A stretch of DNA of 64,000 nucleotides, taken from contig JACHMT010000006.1 of NCBI GenBank assembly GCA_014208095.1, forward strand, positions 1 through 64,000, given 5' to 3'. Both the position numbers and the translations under genes were made by a program. Positions 32,910 to 41,076 of the stretch are shown here, piece after piece (position 1 is the first letter of the stretch; each line of letters starts with the position of its first letter). The notes beneath the pieces are model-generated. The model was given only the letters and a program-made list of their open reading frames with translations, did no database searches and had not been told where the DNA came from. The DNA comes from Actinospineispora eucalypti (GTDB lineage: Bacteria; Actinomycetota; Actinomycetes; Mycobacteriales; Pseudonocardiaceae).

Positions 32910-33542
32910 GTGCCGATCAGATCGCCCAAGGGAAGGGGCGCGGCCTACCGCGTCTTCTGGCAGTGGCCACTGCGCTCGCCGGCCCGGCTGTTCGGCTGCG
33001 TGGTGGCGCTGCTCGCGTTGGCCATCGGGGCGAACGCGGCGTTCGGGCTGCTGCCGAGCAAGGCGGAGCGGGGCGGGGTGTTCGGCTCGGCGCGGCACGC
33101 CGCCCCGGGCAGCTCCGGTACCGCTCCCGGGGCGACCGGCCTCGCGCCCACCGAGGGCCAGCCGAACCGGCTCCCCCCGGTCGCCGAGCTGACCCCGCGC
33201 GCGCTGCCGCCCGCGCAGGCGCCGCCCGCCGCACTGACCGTCGCGGCCAAGTGGACGAAGGCCTGGGCCCACCACCCGCCGGGCACCAGCACGGCGAGCT
33301 GGGTCACCGGGCTGCGCCCGTACACCACCGAGGAGTACCTGGGCGTGCTGTCCACGGTGGATCCGGCGAACATCCCGGCGACGGCGGTCACCGGGCCGGC
33401 CAGGGCCACCGTGGTCGCGCCCAGCTCGGTGCGGGTGCAGGTGCCGACCGACGCGGTCAACCTGGTCGTGCTGGTGGTCAACACCGGCGGTGAGTGGCGG
33501 GTGGCCGGGTACGACCGGGCCGAGACCGCGAACACCCGGTAA
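32910..33542 (+). CDS. VirB8/TcpC-like single-pass protein
   Basis: The protein has 210 residues from a GTG 3 bp after the VirB6-like stop. One transmembrane helix (about 27-50, LFGCVVALLALAIGANAAFG) is followed by a Pro-rich stretch and a C-terminal domain of about 105 residues starting LTVAAKWTKAWAHHPP and ending VVLVVNTGGEWRVAGYD. That pattern fits an NTF2-like fold, as in VirB8 and TcpC, which scaffold the type IV channel. The family is inferred mainly from topology and place in the operon. Confidence 0.62.
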   Translation: MPIRSPKGRGAAYRVFWQWPLRSPARLFGCVVALLALAIGANAAFGLLPSKAERGGVFGSARHAAPGSSGTAPGATGLAPTEGQPNRLPPVAELTPRALPPAQAPPAALTVAAKWTKAWAHHPPGTSTASWVTGLRPYTTEEYLGVLSTVDPANIPATAVTGPARATVVAPSSVRVQVPTDAVNLVVLVVNTGGEWRVAGYDRAETANTR

Positions 33543-33552
33543 GCGGTACCCC

Positions 33553-34578
33553 GTGACCTCGCCGCTGCGTGGCTTCCGATTCCTGCGGCTGTTCCTGCCG
33601 CTGGTGGCGATCGCGGCGGCGCTGGCGGTGTTCCTGGGCGTCGGCCTGATCATCAGCTTCGGCGGGATGGGCGGGCTGCGCGGCGGCAGTGGCTGCGACC
33701 CGGTCAGCTACGGCCCGTCCGGCTCGGTCAGCGGCACCCGGGGGCCCGCGACCAGCGCCGCCGGGCTGTCCGACGAGCAGAAGCAGAACGCCCAGGTCAT
33801 CATCGGGGTGGCCAAGGGCATGGGGCTGCCCCCGCGCGCGTGGATGATCGGGCTGGCCACCGCGATGCAGGAGTCCGCGCTGCGCAACATCAACTACGGC
33901 GACCGGGACTCGTTGGGCCTCTTCCAGCAGCGCCCGTCGCAGGGCTGGGGCAGCCCTTCCGAGGTCACCGACCCGGTCTACGCCAGTACCCAGTTCTTTC
34001 AACGGCTGGCCAAGCTACCCGGCTGGGAGGAGCTCCCGCTGACCGTGGCGGCGCAGGCCATCCAGCGCTCCGCGTTCCCGGAGGCCTACGCGCGCTGGGA
34101 AGGCCTGGCCGCCCAGCTGGTGTCGCTGCTGGCCAACGTGGCCGACCCGCTCGGCTGTGGGTTCGGCGCGGTGAACCTGCCGGACGGGGTGGTCAAGGCA
34201 GCGCTCACCTTCGCCCTCGGCGAGGTCGGCAAGCCCTACGTGTGGGGCGCCACCGGCCCGAACTCCTACGACTGCTCGGGCCTGGTGCTGCGCGCCTACC
34301 AGGCCGCCGGGATCCCGTTGCCCAGGGTTTCCCGGGAACAGTTCCAGGCCGGCGGGCACCTGCCGGTGGAGCAGGCGCAACCCGGTGACCTGTTGTTCCT
34401 GGCCACCGACCGGAACGACCCGGCGACCATCCACCACGTGATGATCTACCTGGGCAACGGGATGCTGGCCGAGGCTCCGTACAGCGGCAAACCCGTGCGC
34501 ACCCGCCCGGTGGACTGGGCCAACCCCGAACTGGTCCCGCTGGCCACCCGACCCGGCACTGCTCCCAACCCCGCCTAA
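33553..34578 (+). CDS. VirB1-like bifunctional cell-wall hydrolase (transglycosylase-like + NlpC/P60)
   Basis: The protein has 341 residues from GTG 33553. A transmembrane helix (about 15-40) anchors it. Residues about 85-200 form a lysozyme-like domain with an acidic residue in GLATAMQESALRNINYG and a SLGLFQQRPSQGWG loop. The C-terminal C40 domain has VGKPYVWGATGPNSYDCSG with the catalytic Cys, and ATIHHVMIYLGNGM with His. Such two-domain enzymes open peptidoglycan for conjugation machines, which fits the operon. It is the last gene of the set. Confidence 0.88.
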   Translation: MTSPLRGFRFLRLFLPLVAIAAALAVFLGVGLIISFGGMGGLRGGSGCDPVSYGPSGSVSGTRGPATSAAGLSDEQKQNAQVIIGVAKGMGLPPRAWMIGLATAMQESALRNINYGDRDSLGLFQQRPSQGWGSPSEVTDPVYASTQFFQRLAKLPGWEELPLTVAAQAIQRSAFPEAYARWEGLAAQLVSLLANVADPLGCGFGAVNLPDGVVKAALTFALGEVGKPYVWGATGPNSYDCSGLVLRAYQAAGIPLPRVSREQFQAGGHLPVEQAQPGDLLFLATDRNDPATIHHVMIYLGNGMLAEAPYSGKPVRTRPVDWANPELVPLATRPGTAPNPA

Positions 34579-34587
34579 CCCGCCTGA

Positions 34588-34682
34588 CCTCAAACGCTCC
34601 GCGCCAGCGCTCTCCAGTTCGGTGAGCAGGGATCCCAGACCGCCGCCGTCTCGGGATTGCCGCGCACGAAGACCACGGGCAT
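34588..34682 (-). pseudogene. Remnant of an alpha/beta hydrolase N-terminus
   Basis: On the minus strand an ATG at 34682 overlaps the DUF1330 stop (TGATG). It encodes MPVVFVRGNPETAAVWDP, the usual start of an alpha/beta hydrolase with its HGNPE-like oxyanion loop changed to RGNPE. A one-base deletion after the second Pro codon shifts the frame; in the next frame LLTELESAGAERLR continues the expected helix. Then homology ends. About 90% of the gene is gone, so it is dead. Confidence 0.6.
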
Positions 34683-35056
34683 CAGGCCACGGCGCTGAGC
34701 GGCACGGTCGGCTGCAAGACCGACTCCACCAGCGCCTCGCTGCGGAAATGGGACACCGCCTGGTAGTCGGGGTCCCGGATCATGTCGACGAACGCCTGTC
34801 GGCTCGGGTAGCGGACCAACACCACCATGTCCCAGGCCTGCCCGTCCTCGGCGACCAGCGCCCGCCCGCCGTCCCCCAGATACTCCACCTGTACCCCATA
34901 CCGCGCGTTGATCGCCGGGCCGAGCGCCTCTGCGTAGCGCTGGTAGCTCTCGCGACCGCCGTCCGGATGGAATCGCAGCAGGTTCAGCATCACCACGGGG
35001 CCACCCGCATCCTCGGTGAGCAGGGCATCCAGGGCGTGCTGGTCAATCTCGATCAT
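34682..35056 (-). CDS. DUF1330 family protein
   Basis: The protein has 124 residues and a ferredoxin-like dimeric alpha-beta barrel pattern: PVVMLNLLRFHPDGG near residue 20, ESYQRYAEALGPAI, then VLVRYPSRQAFVDMIRDPDY, which is the DUF1330 signature. GGAGG lies upstream. Its stop overlaps a dead hydrolase start. It is divergent from the TetR gene at 35136 across 79 bp that hold an 18-bp dyad, so TetR control is likely. The reaction, if any, is unknown; small polar compound handling is typical for the fold. Confidence 0.85.
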   Translation of the reverse strand: MIEIDQHALDALLTEDAGGPVVMLNLLRFHPDGGRESYQRYAEALGPAINARYGVQVEYLGDGGRALVAEDGQAWDMVVLVRYPSRQAFVDMIRDPDYQAVSHFRSEALVESVLQPTVPLSAVA

Positions 35057-35096
35057 CGGGAACCTCCATGTCGTCAACGCGATCACTCTCGCATAT

Positions 35097-35114
35097 TTGT
35101 TGGTCGACTGACAA
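35097..35114. promoter_or_regulatory. Probable TetR operator
   Basis: TTGTTGGTCGACTGACAA is an 18-bp dyad with seven of nine symmetric pairs, centred on GTCGAC. It lies in the divergent region between DUF1330 and the TetR gene. The TTGT/ACAA outer arms and length suit a TetR dimer. Confidence 0.55.
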
Positions 35115-35135
35115 GTTTGTTGTACGATCCTTCCC

Positions 35136-35744
35136 ATGACCACCGCTCGCCGCACCCAGAAGCAGCGCCGCGACCAGGCCGAAACCGCGTTGCTCAACGC
35201 CGCCGCCGAACTGGTCGTCGAGCAGGGGGTGCGCTCGCTCACGCTGGCCCGCGTCAGCGAGCGAGCCGGGTACAGCCGCGGACTGGTCACCCACCACTTC
35301 GGGTCCAAGCAGGCTCTCCTCGAACGCCTGGCACACGCGACACAGACTGGGTTCGTGCCCGGGCTCGATGGTCTGCCACCCGGTCTGGACCGTCTCCTGC
35401 GGCTGATCGACGGATACCTCGGAGCCCTGGGCACGGTGGGCGTGCTGAACCGGGCGTTCCTGCTGCTATGGGCCGAGGCGGCCACCGCGGCAGAACTGGC
35501 CCCGATCTTCCGCGAGCGAGACGAAGCGTTTCGCGCCGACCTACGCGAGGACATTGCCGCCGCAATCGTCGACGGCACTATCCGCCCCGATGCCGTACCC
35601 GATGAGGTCGCCATCGCTATCGTCGGGCAACTCCGCGGAATCGGGCTGCAACGGCTTCTCGATCCCCAGGCCGTGAACACCCAACGTTTGCGGCGGGCGG
35701 TCACCGAGCACTGGCGTCAGGCGCTGACCCGTGCACAGACCTGA
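35136..35744 (+). CDS. TetR-family regulator
   Basis: The protein has 202 residues. Its HTH is AETALLNAAAELVVEQGVRS followed by RVSERAGYSRGLVTHHFGSK (about 15-65). The C-terminal ligand domain is helical, with LLWAEAATAAELAPIFRERD. It is divergent from DUF1330 and may repress that gene (and the lost hydrolase) from the dyad at 35097. The ligand is unknown. Confidence 0.88.
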   Translation: MTTARRTQKQRRDQAETALLNAAAELVVEQGVRSLTLARVSERAGYSRGLVTHHFGSKQALLERLAHATQTGFVPGLDGLPPGLDRLLRLIDGYLGALGTVGVLNRAFLLLWAEAATAAELAPIFRERDEAFRADLREDIAAAIVDGTIRPDAVPDEVAIAIVGQLRGIGLQRLLDPQAVNTQRLRRAVTEHWRQALTRAQT

Positions 35745-35771
35745 CTCCAGACACGGCAGTCCTCGCGTATC

Positions 35772-35788
35772 AGAAGATCCACTTCTGG
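35772..35788 (+). terminator. Small hairpin after TetR gene
   Basis: CAGAAG and CTTCTG form a six-base stem with a five-base loop 28 bp past the TetR stop. No T-tract follows. It is a weak terminator candidate. The rest of 35789-36028 shows no gene and is somewhat AT-richer than the neighbours. Confidence 0.35.
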
Positions 35789-36028
35789 GATTCCTTACGT
35801 CAAGGGAGAATTCACGGTGGTCAACACGTGGTCGGCCGTCATCGACCGGAAGGACGTGGTTTGAGGGGAGGCTCAGCGCGACGCGCACGTGATGTGCACC
35901 GGTTATCACCAGGCTTAATGCGCGCTCATGCCGCGTTGAGGGTAAACCTCGTAGCGAACGGACGTTCGACTAAGCGCGAAAGTCGAGCGCTCCATGGGGC
36001 TTAACCGGACAACCGATCGACGGCCGGC

Positions 36029-36472
36029 ATGATTGGCGACATGTTCGAGGAACCACCCGGCGTCGCGTCCGCCAACCCGGCGCGGGACTACGCGGACGGA
36101 CCGTGTCCCGGCGCATCGCCCGACTACCTGGTGGTGCCCCGCTCACTGGCCCAGTCGATGCCCCTGCGCTGGCAGCAGGTGTTCGTCGGCCTGCTCGCCG
36201 ACCTGCACGACGCCTACGGGCACCTGGAGTGGCCCCAGTACCAGGTCATCCCGAGCCGCTACGAGCTGCTGGCCGACATGGACGAGGGCCAGCTGGCCGC
36301 CGCCGGATACGTGGCCGACGTGGACGAGGACGGTCAACTGGTCATCCGGGACGACCACGAGCGACCGGTGATCCATCCGCACTCGGTGGGCGCGCTGGTC
36401 CCGGTCGACGACCCCATCCCCGGCCCGGACACCGGCCGCGTCGAACCCCGCGCCGCCGACGACCGGATATAG
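36029..36472 (+). CDS. Hypothetical acidic protein upstream of dnaK
   Basis: The protein has 147 residues; an ATG at 36041 is an equally good start. It is acidic and soluble, with no membrane segment. A central region reads YLVVPRSLAQSMPLRWQQVF followed by LLADLHDAYGHLEWPQYQV, then an acidic stretch with DMDEGQLAAAGYVADVDEDG. The family was not recognised. Codon use matches neighbouring genes, so it is probably real. It is separated from dnaK by the HAIR region. Confidence 0.65.
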   Translation: MIGDMFEEPPGVASANPARDYADGPCPGASPDYLVVPRSLAQSMPLRWQQVFVGLLADLHDAYGHLEWPQYQVIPSRYELLADMDEGQLAAAGYVADVDEDGQLVIRDDHERPVIHPHSVGALVPVDDPIPGPDTGRVEPRAADDRI

Positions 36473-36484
36473 AGCCGCCCAACC

Positions 36485-36511
36485 GGGAACAAGACGCGCC
36501 GCGACGGAGTT
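36485..36511 (+). promoter_or_regulatory. SigR/SigH-type promoter of dnaK
   Basis: GGGAAC at 36485-36490 and GTT at 36509-36511 are separated by 18 bases, matching GGAAY-N18-GTT of the thiol/heat-stress sigma factors SigR and SigH. The same spacing is seen before clpB. Its -10 end touches the first HAIR box. Confidence 0.5.
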
Positions 36512-36529
36512 GAGTGGGGTGGACTCAGG
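36509..36529. promoter_or_regulatory. HAIR box 1 (HspR operator)
   Basis: GTTGAGT-N7-ACTCAGG matches the HspR inverted repeat CTTGAGT-N7-ACTCAAG in 12 of 14 positions. It covers the -35 side of the probable housekeeping promoter, whose -10 TAGGCT lies at 36535-36540. Confidence 0.8.
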
Positions 36530-36543
36530 TCGAGTAGGCTTGG

Positions 36544-36564
36544 GTTGAGCGCAAGGAACTCAAG
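36544..36564. promoter_or_regulatory. HAIR box 2 (HspR operator)
   Basis: GTTGAGC-N7-ACTCAAG matches the HspR consensus in 12 of 14 positions, 14 bp downstream of box 1 and 20 bp before dnaK. Together the two boxes would occlude the promoter when HspR, with DnaK as co-repressor, is bound. Confidence 0.8.
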
Positions 36565-36584
36565 TTACGAGAGGACTATCAACC

Positions 36585-38468
36585 ATGGCTCGTGCGGTCG
36601 GAATCGACCTCGGGACCACCAACTCCGTCGTCGCCGTCCTCGAAGGTGGCGAGCCGACGGTCATCGCGAACTCCGAGGGTGCCCGCACCACTCCGTCCGT
36701 GGTCGCCTTCGCGCGCAACGGCGAGGTGCTGACCGGGCAGTCGGCGAAGAACCAGGCGGTCACCAACTCCGACCGCACGTTCCGCTCGGTGAAGCGGCAC
36801 ATCGGCGGCGACTGGAAGACCTCGGACATCGACGGCAAGGTGTTCACCGCCCAGGAGATCAGCGCCCGGGTGCTGCAGAAGCTGAAGCGCGACGCGGAGG
36901 CCTACCTCGGCGAGCCGATCACCGATGCGGTGATCACCGTGCCGGCCTACTTCGAGGACGCGCAGCGCCAGGCCACCAAGGAAGCCGGCCAGATCGCCGG
37001 CCTGAACGTGCTGCGGATCGTGAACGAGCCGACCGCCGCCGCGTTGGCCTACGGCCTGGACAAGGGCCAGAGCGAGCAGACCATCCTGGTCTTCGACCTG
37101 GGCGGCGGCACGTTCGACGTGTCCCTGCTGGAGATCGGCGAGGGCGTCGTCGAGGTCAAGGCGACCAACGGCGACAACCACCTCGGCGGCGACGACTGGG
37201 ACGAGCGGATCGTCACCTGGCTGGTGGACAAGTTCAAGGCCAGCCAGGGCATCGACCTGACCAAGGACAAGATGGCCATGCAGCGGCTCCGCGAGGCCGG
37301 TGAGAAGGCCAAGATCGAGCTGTCCAGCCAGTCCACGGCGACCATCAACCTGCCGTACATCACCGTCGACGCGGACAAGAACCCGCTGTTCCTGGACGAG
37401 ACGCTGTCCCGGGCGGAGTTCCAGCGGATCACCTCCGACCTGCTGGACCGCACCCGCGCCCCGTTCAACCAGGTGATCAAGGATGCGGGCATCTCGGTCG
37501 GCCAGATCGACCACGTGGTGCTGGTCGGCGGGTCCACCCGGATGCCGGCGGTCACCGAGCTGGTCAAGGAGCTGACCGGCGGCAAGGAGCCGAACAAGGG
37601 CGTCAACCCGGACGAGGTCGTCGCGGTCGGCGCGGCGCTGCAGGCTGGCGTGCTGCGCGGCGAGGTCAAGGACGTTCTGCTGCTGGACGTCACCCCGCTG
37701 TCCCTGGGCATCGAGACCAAGGGCGGCGTGATGACCAAGCTGATCGAGCGCAACACCACCATCCCCACCAAGCGGAGCGAGATCTTCACCACCGCGGCGG
37801 ACAACCAGCCCTCGGTGGAGATCCAGGTGTTCCAGGGTGAGCGGGACATCGCCGCCTACAACAAGAAGCTGGGCAGCTTCCAGCTGGCCGGGCTCCCGCC
37901 GGCCCCGCGCGGCGTGCCGCAGATCGAGGTGTCCTTCGACATCGACGCGAACGGCATCGTGAACGTGTCCGCCAAGGACCTGGGCACCGGCAACACCCAG
38001 CAGGTGACCATCACCGCCGGCTCCGCACTGTCCAAGGACGAGATCGACCGGATGATGCGCGACGCCGAGCAGCACGCCGCCGAGGACAAGCAGCGGCGGG
38101 AGGACGCCGAGGTGCGCAACCAGGCGGAGAGCCTGGTCTACCAGACGGAGAAGTTCGTCAAGGACAACGACGAGAAGCTGCCGTCCGAGGTGAAGGACTC
38201 GGTCAACTCCGCGATCGGCGAGGCCCAGGAGGCGCTGAAGGGCACCGACAACGGCGCCATCAAGGCGGCCATGGAGAAGCTGGCCACCGAGTCGCAGAAG
38301 CTCGGCGCGGCCCTCTACCCCGACCAGGGCGCCGAGGGTGCGGCGGCCGGCGGTGCGGCCGGCGGTGGTGCCGGTGCGGCCGGCGGAGCGGCCGGGGCCA
38401 GCGCGAACGCCGATGACGTGGTGGACGCGGAGATCGTCGACGAGGACGACAAGGACAACAAGAAGTGA
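36585..38468 (+). CDS. dnaK: Molecular chaperone DnaK (Hsp70)
   Basis: The chaperone has 627 residues. The N-terminal ATPase domain opens with GIDLGTTNSVVAVLEGGEPT, contains DAVITVPAYFEDAQRQATKE, NEPTAAALAYG and FDLGGGTFDVSLLEIGEGV. The substrate domain follows with LLDVTPLSLGIETKGGVMT. A Gly/Ala-rich tail ends in EIVDEDDKDNKK. It refolds proteins with GrpE and DnaJ and, in actinobacteria, helps HspR repress heat-shock genes. It is the first gene of dnaK-grpE-dnaJ-hspR, with two HAIR boxes upstream. Confidence 0.98.
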   Translation: MARAVGIDLGTTNSVVAVLEGGEPTVIANSEGARTTPSVVAFARNGEVLTGQSAKNQAVTNSDRTFRSVKRHIGGDWKTSDIDGKVFTAQEISARVLQKLKRDAEAYLGEPITDAVITVPAYFEDAQRQATKEAGQIAGLNVLRIVNEPTAAALAYGLDKGQSEQTILVFDLGGGTFDVSLLEIGEGVVEVKATNGDNHLGGDDWDERIVTWLVDKFKASQGIDLTKDKMAMQRLREAGEKAKIELSSQSTATINLPYITVDADKNPLFLDETLSRAEFQRITSDLLDRTRAPFNQVIKDAGISVGQIDHVVLVGGSTRMPAVTELVKELTGGKEPNKGVNPDEVVAVGAALQAGVLRGEVKDVLLLDVTPLSLGIETKGGVMTKLIERNTTIPTKRSEIFTTAADNQPSVEIQVFQGERDIAAYNKKLGSFQLAGLPPAPRGVPQIEVSFDIDANGIVNVSAKDLGTGNTQQVTITAGSALSKDEIDRMMRDAEQHAAEDKQRREDAEVRNQAESLVYQTEKFVKDNDEKLPSEVKDSVNSAIGEAQEALKGTDNGAIKAAMEKLATESQKLGAALYPDQGAEGAAAGGAAGGGAGAAGGAAGASANADDVVDAEIVDEDDKDNKK

Positions 38469-39121
38469 CTGATCGCCCAGCCGAGGCAGACGAGCAGCCG
38501 GAGCGGGTAGTGGTGCGTGATCGACGGCGAATTGATCCACTGACCGGTGAGGCCCGGGACCCGGGGGCGACCCCGGGCCCGGACGTCACCCCGGAGACGG
38601 CGGAGGCCGGCGGGACCGACCAGCCGGAACCCGAGCCGGACCCGGCGGACGCCAAGCTGGCCGAGCTGTCCAAGCAGCTCGACGAGCGGACCGCCGACCT
38701 GCAGCGGGTCACCGCCGAGTACGCCAACTACCGGCGCCGGACCGACCGGGACCGCGAGGCGGCGGCGGTGGCCACCAAGGCCAAGATCGCCGCCGACCTG
38801 CTCACCACCCTGGACGACATCGACCGGGCCGCCGCACACGGCGACCTGACCGGTGCTTTCAAGGCGGTGGCGGAGAAGCTGGTCGGGGCGCTGAACGGGC
38901 TCGGCCTGCAGGCGTTCGGCGCCGAGGGTGACCCGTTCGACCCGTCGGTGCACGAGGCGGTGCAGCACACCAGCACCGCCGAAGCGGGGGTAGCCACGGT
39001 CACCGTGGTGACCTCGGTGCTGCGCCGGGGCTACCAGATCGGCGACCGGGTGCTGCGCCCGGCGATGGTCGTGGTCACCGACCAGGCCGAGCGACCGGCG
39101 GACCCGGAACCGAGTGAGTAA
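38465..39121 (+). CDS. grpE: Nucleotide exchange factor GrpE
   Basis: The protein has 218 residues from GTG 38465, overlapping the dnaK stop by four bases. A charged, Pro-rich N-terminus is followed by a long coiled coil (KLAELSKQLDERTADLQRVT, residues about 60-80) and the beta-wing domain. The GrpE signature appears in FDPSVHEAVQH, TVVTSVLRRGYQIGDRVLRP and AMVVV. It exchanges ADP for ATP on DnaK. The coupled start keeps the level tied to DnaK. Confidence 0.96.
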   Translation: MTDRPAEADEQPERVVVRDRRRIDPLTGEARDPGATPGPDVTPETAEAGGTDQPEPEPDPADAKLAELSKQLDERTADLQRVTAEYANYRRRTDRDREAAAVATKAKIAADLLTTLDDIDRAAAHGDLTGAFKAVAEKLVGALNGLGLQAFGAEGDPFDPSVHEAVQHTSTAEAGVATVTVVTSVLRRGYQIGDRVLRPAMVVVTDQAERPADPEPSE

Positions 39122-39145
39122 CAACGTGGAAGGAGGGGGCGCCCG

Positions 39146-40357
39146 ATGACCGAGCGGGAGTGGATCGAGAAGGATTTCTACGCCGACCTGGGCGTCTCCT
39201 CCACCGCGTCCGCCGACGAGATCAAGAAGGCGTACCGGAAGCTGGCCCGTGACCTGCACCCGGACAAGAACCCGGGCAACGCCAACGCGGAGGCGCGGTT
39301 CAAGGCGGTGGGCGAGGCGTACAGCGTGCTCTCCAACCCGGAGAAGCGCGCGCAGTACGACGAGACCCGGCGGCTGTTCCGGTCCGGTGGTTTCGGTGGC
39401 GGCGGCGGATACGGCACGGGCGGGTACGGAGGAGCCGGCGGCGGGTTCTCCGCCGACTTCAACCTGGAGGACCTGCTCGGGCGCGCGGCCGGCGGCGGCG
39501 GCGGGGCACGGGCCGGCGCCGGCGGCAGTGGCGGGCTCGGCGACCTGTTCGGCGGGCTGTTCGGCGGAACCGGTCGCGCGGGGGCCCGGCCCGGAGCCCG
39601 GCAGGCCCAGCGCGGCGCGGACGTGCAGAGCGAGATCACGCTGGGCTTCGCGGACGCCGTGCGGGGCACCCAGGTGTCGCTGCGGCTGACCAGCCCGGCC
39701 CGCTGCGAGCGCTGCGGCGGCACCGGTTCGAAGCCGGGGAGCACGCCGCGCACCTGCCCGACCTGCGCCGGCGTCGGCCTGGTCACCCGGGAGCAGGGGG
39801 CGTTCGCGTTCTCCGAGCCGTGCCGGGACTGCCGGGGAACCGGTCGGATCATCGACGAACCGTGTCCCGAGTGCGGCGGTGAGGGCGTCAGCGCGCGCAC
39901 CCGCACGCTGAACGTGCGCATCCCGGCCGGAGTGACCGACGGCAAGCGGATCCGGATCAAGGGACAGGGTGAACCGGGCCGGGGCGGCGCGCCGGCCGGG
40001 GACCTGTTCGTGCTGGTCCACGTGACCTCGGACCGCCTGTTCGGCCGGTCCGACGCGAACGCGGACGATCTCACGCTGAAGGTCCCGGTGACCTTCCCCG
40101 AGCTGGCGCTGGGCACGACGTTGACCGTGCCGACCCTGGACGGGAAGGTCTCGCTGAAGGTGCCGCCGGGCACCGCCAGCGGCCGCACCTTCCGGGTGCG
40201 CGGGCGGGGGGTGCAACGGCCCGACGGCAAGGCCGGTGACCTGCTGGTCACCGTGGAGGTCGCGGTGCCGAACCGGCTGGACGACCCGGCAACCGAGGCG
40301 CTGCGCGCCTACGCTGAGAGCACGAAGAACTTCGATCCGCGATCCGGGCTCTTCTGA
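39146..40357 (+). CDS. dnaJ: Chaperone DnaJ (Hsp40, type I)
   Basis: The co-chaperone has 403 residues. A J domain occupies 1-75 with the HPDKNPGN loop (HPD motif). A Gly/Phe-rich linker follows (about 80-150). The Zn region has four CxxCxGxG-like repeats: CERCGGTGS, CPTCAGVGL, CRDCRGTGR and CPECGGEGV. The C-terminal domains contain VPVTFPELALGTTLTVPTL. It delivers substrates to DnaK and triggers ATP hydrolysis. GGAGGGGG lies upstream of its ATG. Confidence 0.97.
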   Translation: MTEREWIEKDFYADLGVSSTASADEIKKAYRKLARDLHPDKNPGNANAEARFKAVGEAYSVLSNPEKRAQYDETRRLFRSGGFGGGGGYGTGGYGGAGGGFSADFNLEDLLGRAAGGGGGARAGAGGSGGLGDLFGGLFGGTGRAGARPGARQAQRGADVQSEITLGFADAVRGTQVSLRLTSPARCERCGGTGSKPGSTPRTCPTCAGVGLVTREQGAFAFSEPCRDCRGTGRIIDEPCPECGGEGVSARTRTLNVRIPAGVTDGKRIRIKGQGEPGRGGAPAGDLFVLVHVTSDRLFGRSDANADDLTLKVPVTFPELALGTTLTVPTLDGKVSLKVPPGTASGRTFRVRGRGVQRPDGKAGDLLVTVEVAVPNRLDDPATEALRAYAESTKNFDPRSGLF

Positions 40358-40371
40358 TACGGGTGATGACG

Positions 40372-40827
40372 ATGAGCAGCGATGGTGTCGGTCCTGGCCC
40401 CGTCCCCGGCCTCCCCCCGGGCGCGGACTGGGACAGCCCGATCTTCGTGATCTCCGTGGCGGCCGAGCTGGCCGGCCTGCACGCGCAGACCCTGCGCGGC
40501 TACGACCGGCTCGGCCTGGTCCGCCCCGGCCGCAGCGCCGGCGGCGGCCGGCGCTACTCGGCCCGGGACATCGCACTGCTGCGCGAGGTGCAGCGACTCT
40601 CCCAGGACGAGGGCGTGAACCTGGCCGGAATCAAGCGGATCATCGACCTGGAGCGCACGGTCGACGAGCTGCGCGCCCAGATCCTCGAGCTGACCGAGGC
40701 CCTCGCCGACGCGCAGGCCGCCGCCGAGCAGGCCGCGGCCGCGATCCACGCCTCCTACCGCCGCGACCTGGTCCCGGTGCACAAGCAGACCGCCATCGCC
40801 ATCTGGCGCCCCAAACCGAAGGCGTGA
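40372..40827 (+). CDS. hspR: Heat-shock repressor HspR (MerR family)
   Basis: The protein has 151 residues from ATG 40372; GTG 40363 and ATG 40366 are in frame. The MerR HTH lies at about 22-75: FVISVAAELAGLHAQTLRGY, DRLGLVRPGRSAGGGRRYSA and DIALLREVQRLSQDEGVNLA. A dimerisation coiled coil follows (ILELTEALADAQAAAEQAAA). It binds HAIR sites at dnaK (36509, 36544) and clpB (47929), giving autorepression with DnaK. Its place at the end of the operon closes the feedback loop. Confidence 0.95.
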   Translation: MSSDGVGPGPVPGLPPGADWDSPIFVISVAAELAGLHAQTLRGYDRLGLVRPGRSAGGGRRYSARDIALLREVQRLSQDEGVNLAGIKRIIDLERTVDELRAQILELTEALADAQAAAEQAAAAIHASYRRDLVPVHKQTAIAIWRPKPKA

Positions 40828-40985
40828 GCCCGCCCGGAGCGACCGGTCCGACCTCTATCTGCCACGGTGCACTGTTGATCACGGATACATGGTCAACATG
40901 ACATGGTGGCCGTCTCGGGCGAGCGCAAGTGACCACCAGGTCATGGTGATCATGCGAAAGGGCCGCCGGAGCCGCAACGGCCGCC

Positions 40986-41060
40986 GAACGCAACGGGCCG
41001 AGCCCGAGCCGCGGCAGACCGCCAACGCCGCGCCGTCCAAGCAGTCCTCGAACCGGCACC
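40986..41060 (+). repeat. Dispersed ~75-bp repeat, copy A
   Basis: This copy lies between hspR and the dioxygenase. It matches 44143-44220 closely: GAACGCAACGGGCC at the start, a near-identical CCGAGCCGCGG centre, a shared CGCGCCGTCCAAG, and GAACCGGCACC at the end. Identity is roughly 80% by eye. Confidence 0.75.
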
Positions 41061-41076
41061 GCGCCGAACCGGACGC

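Noticed and set aside
35789..36028. A gene between the TetR and the hypothetical ORF at 36029
   Set aside because: Frames are short with unsuitable codon bias. A TCGACT/AGTCGA dyad near 35968 was noticed but is too short to call.
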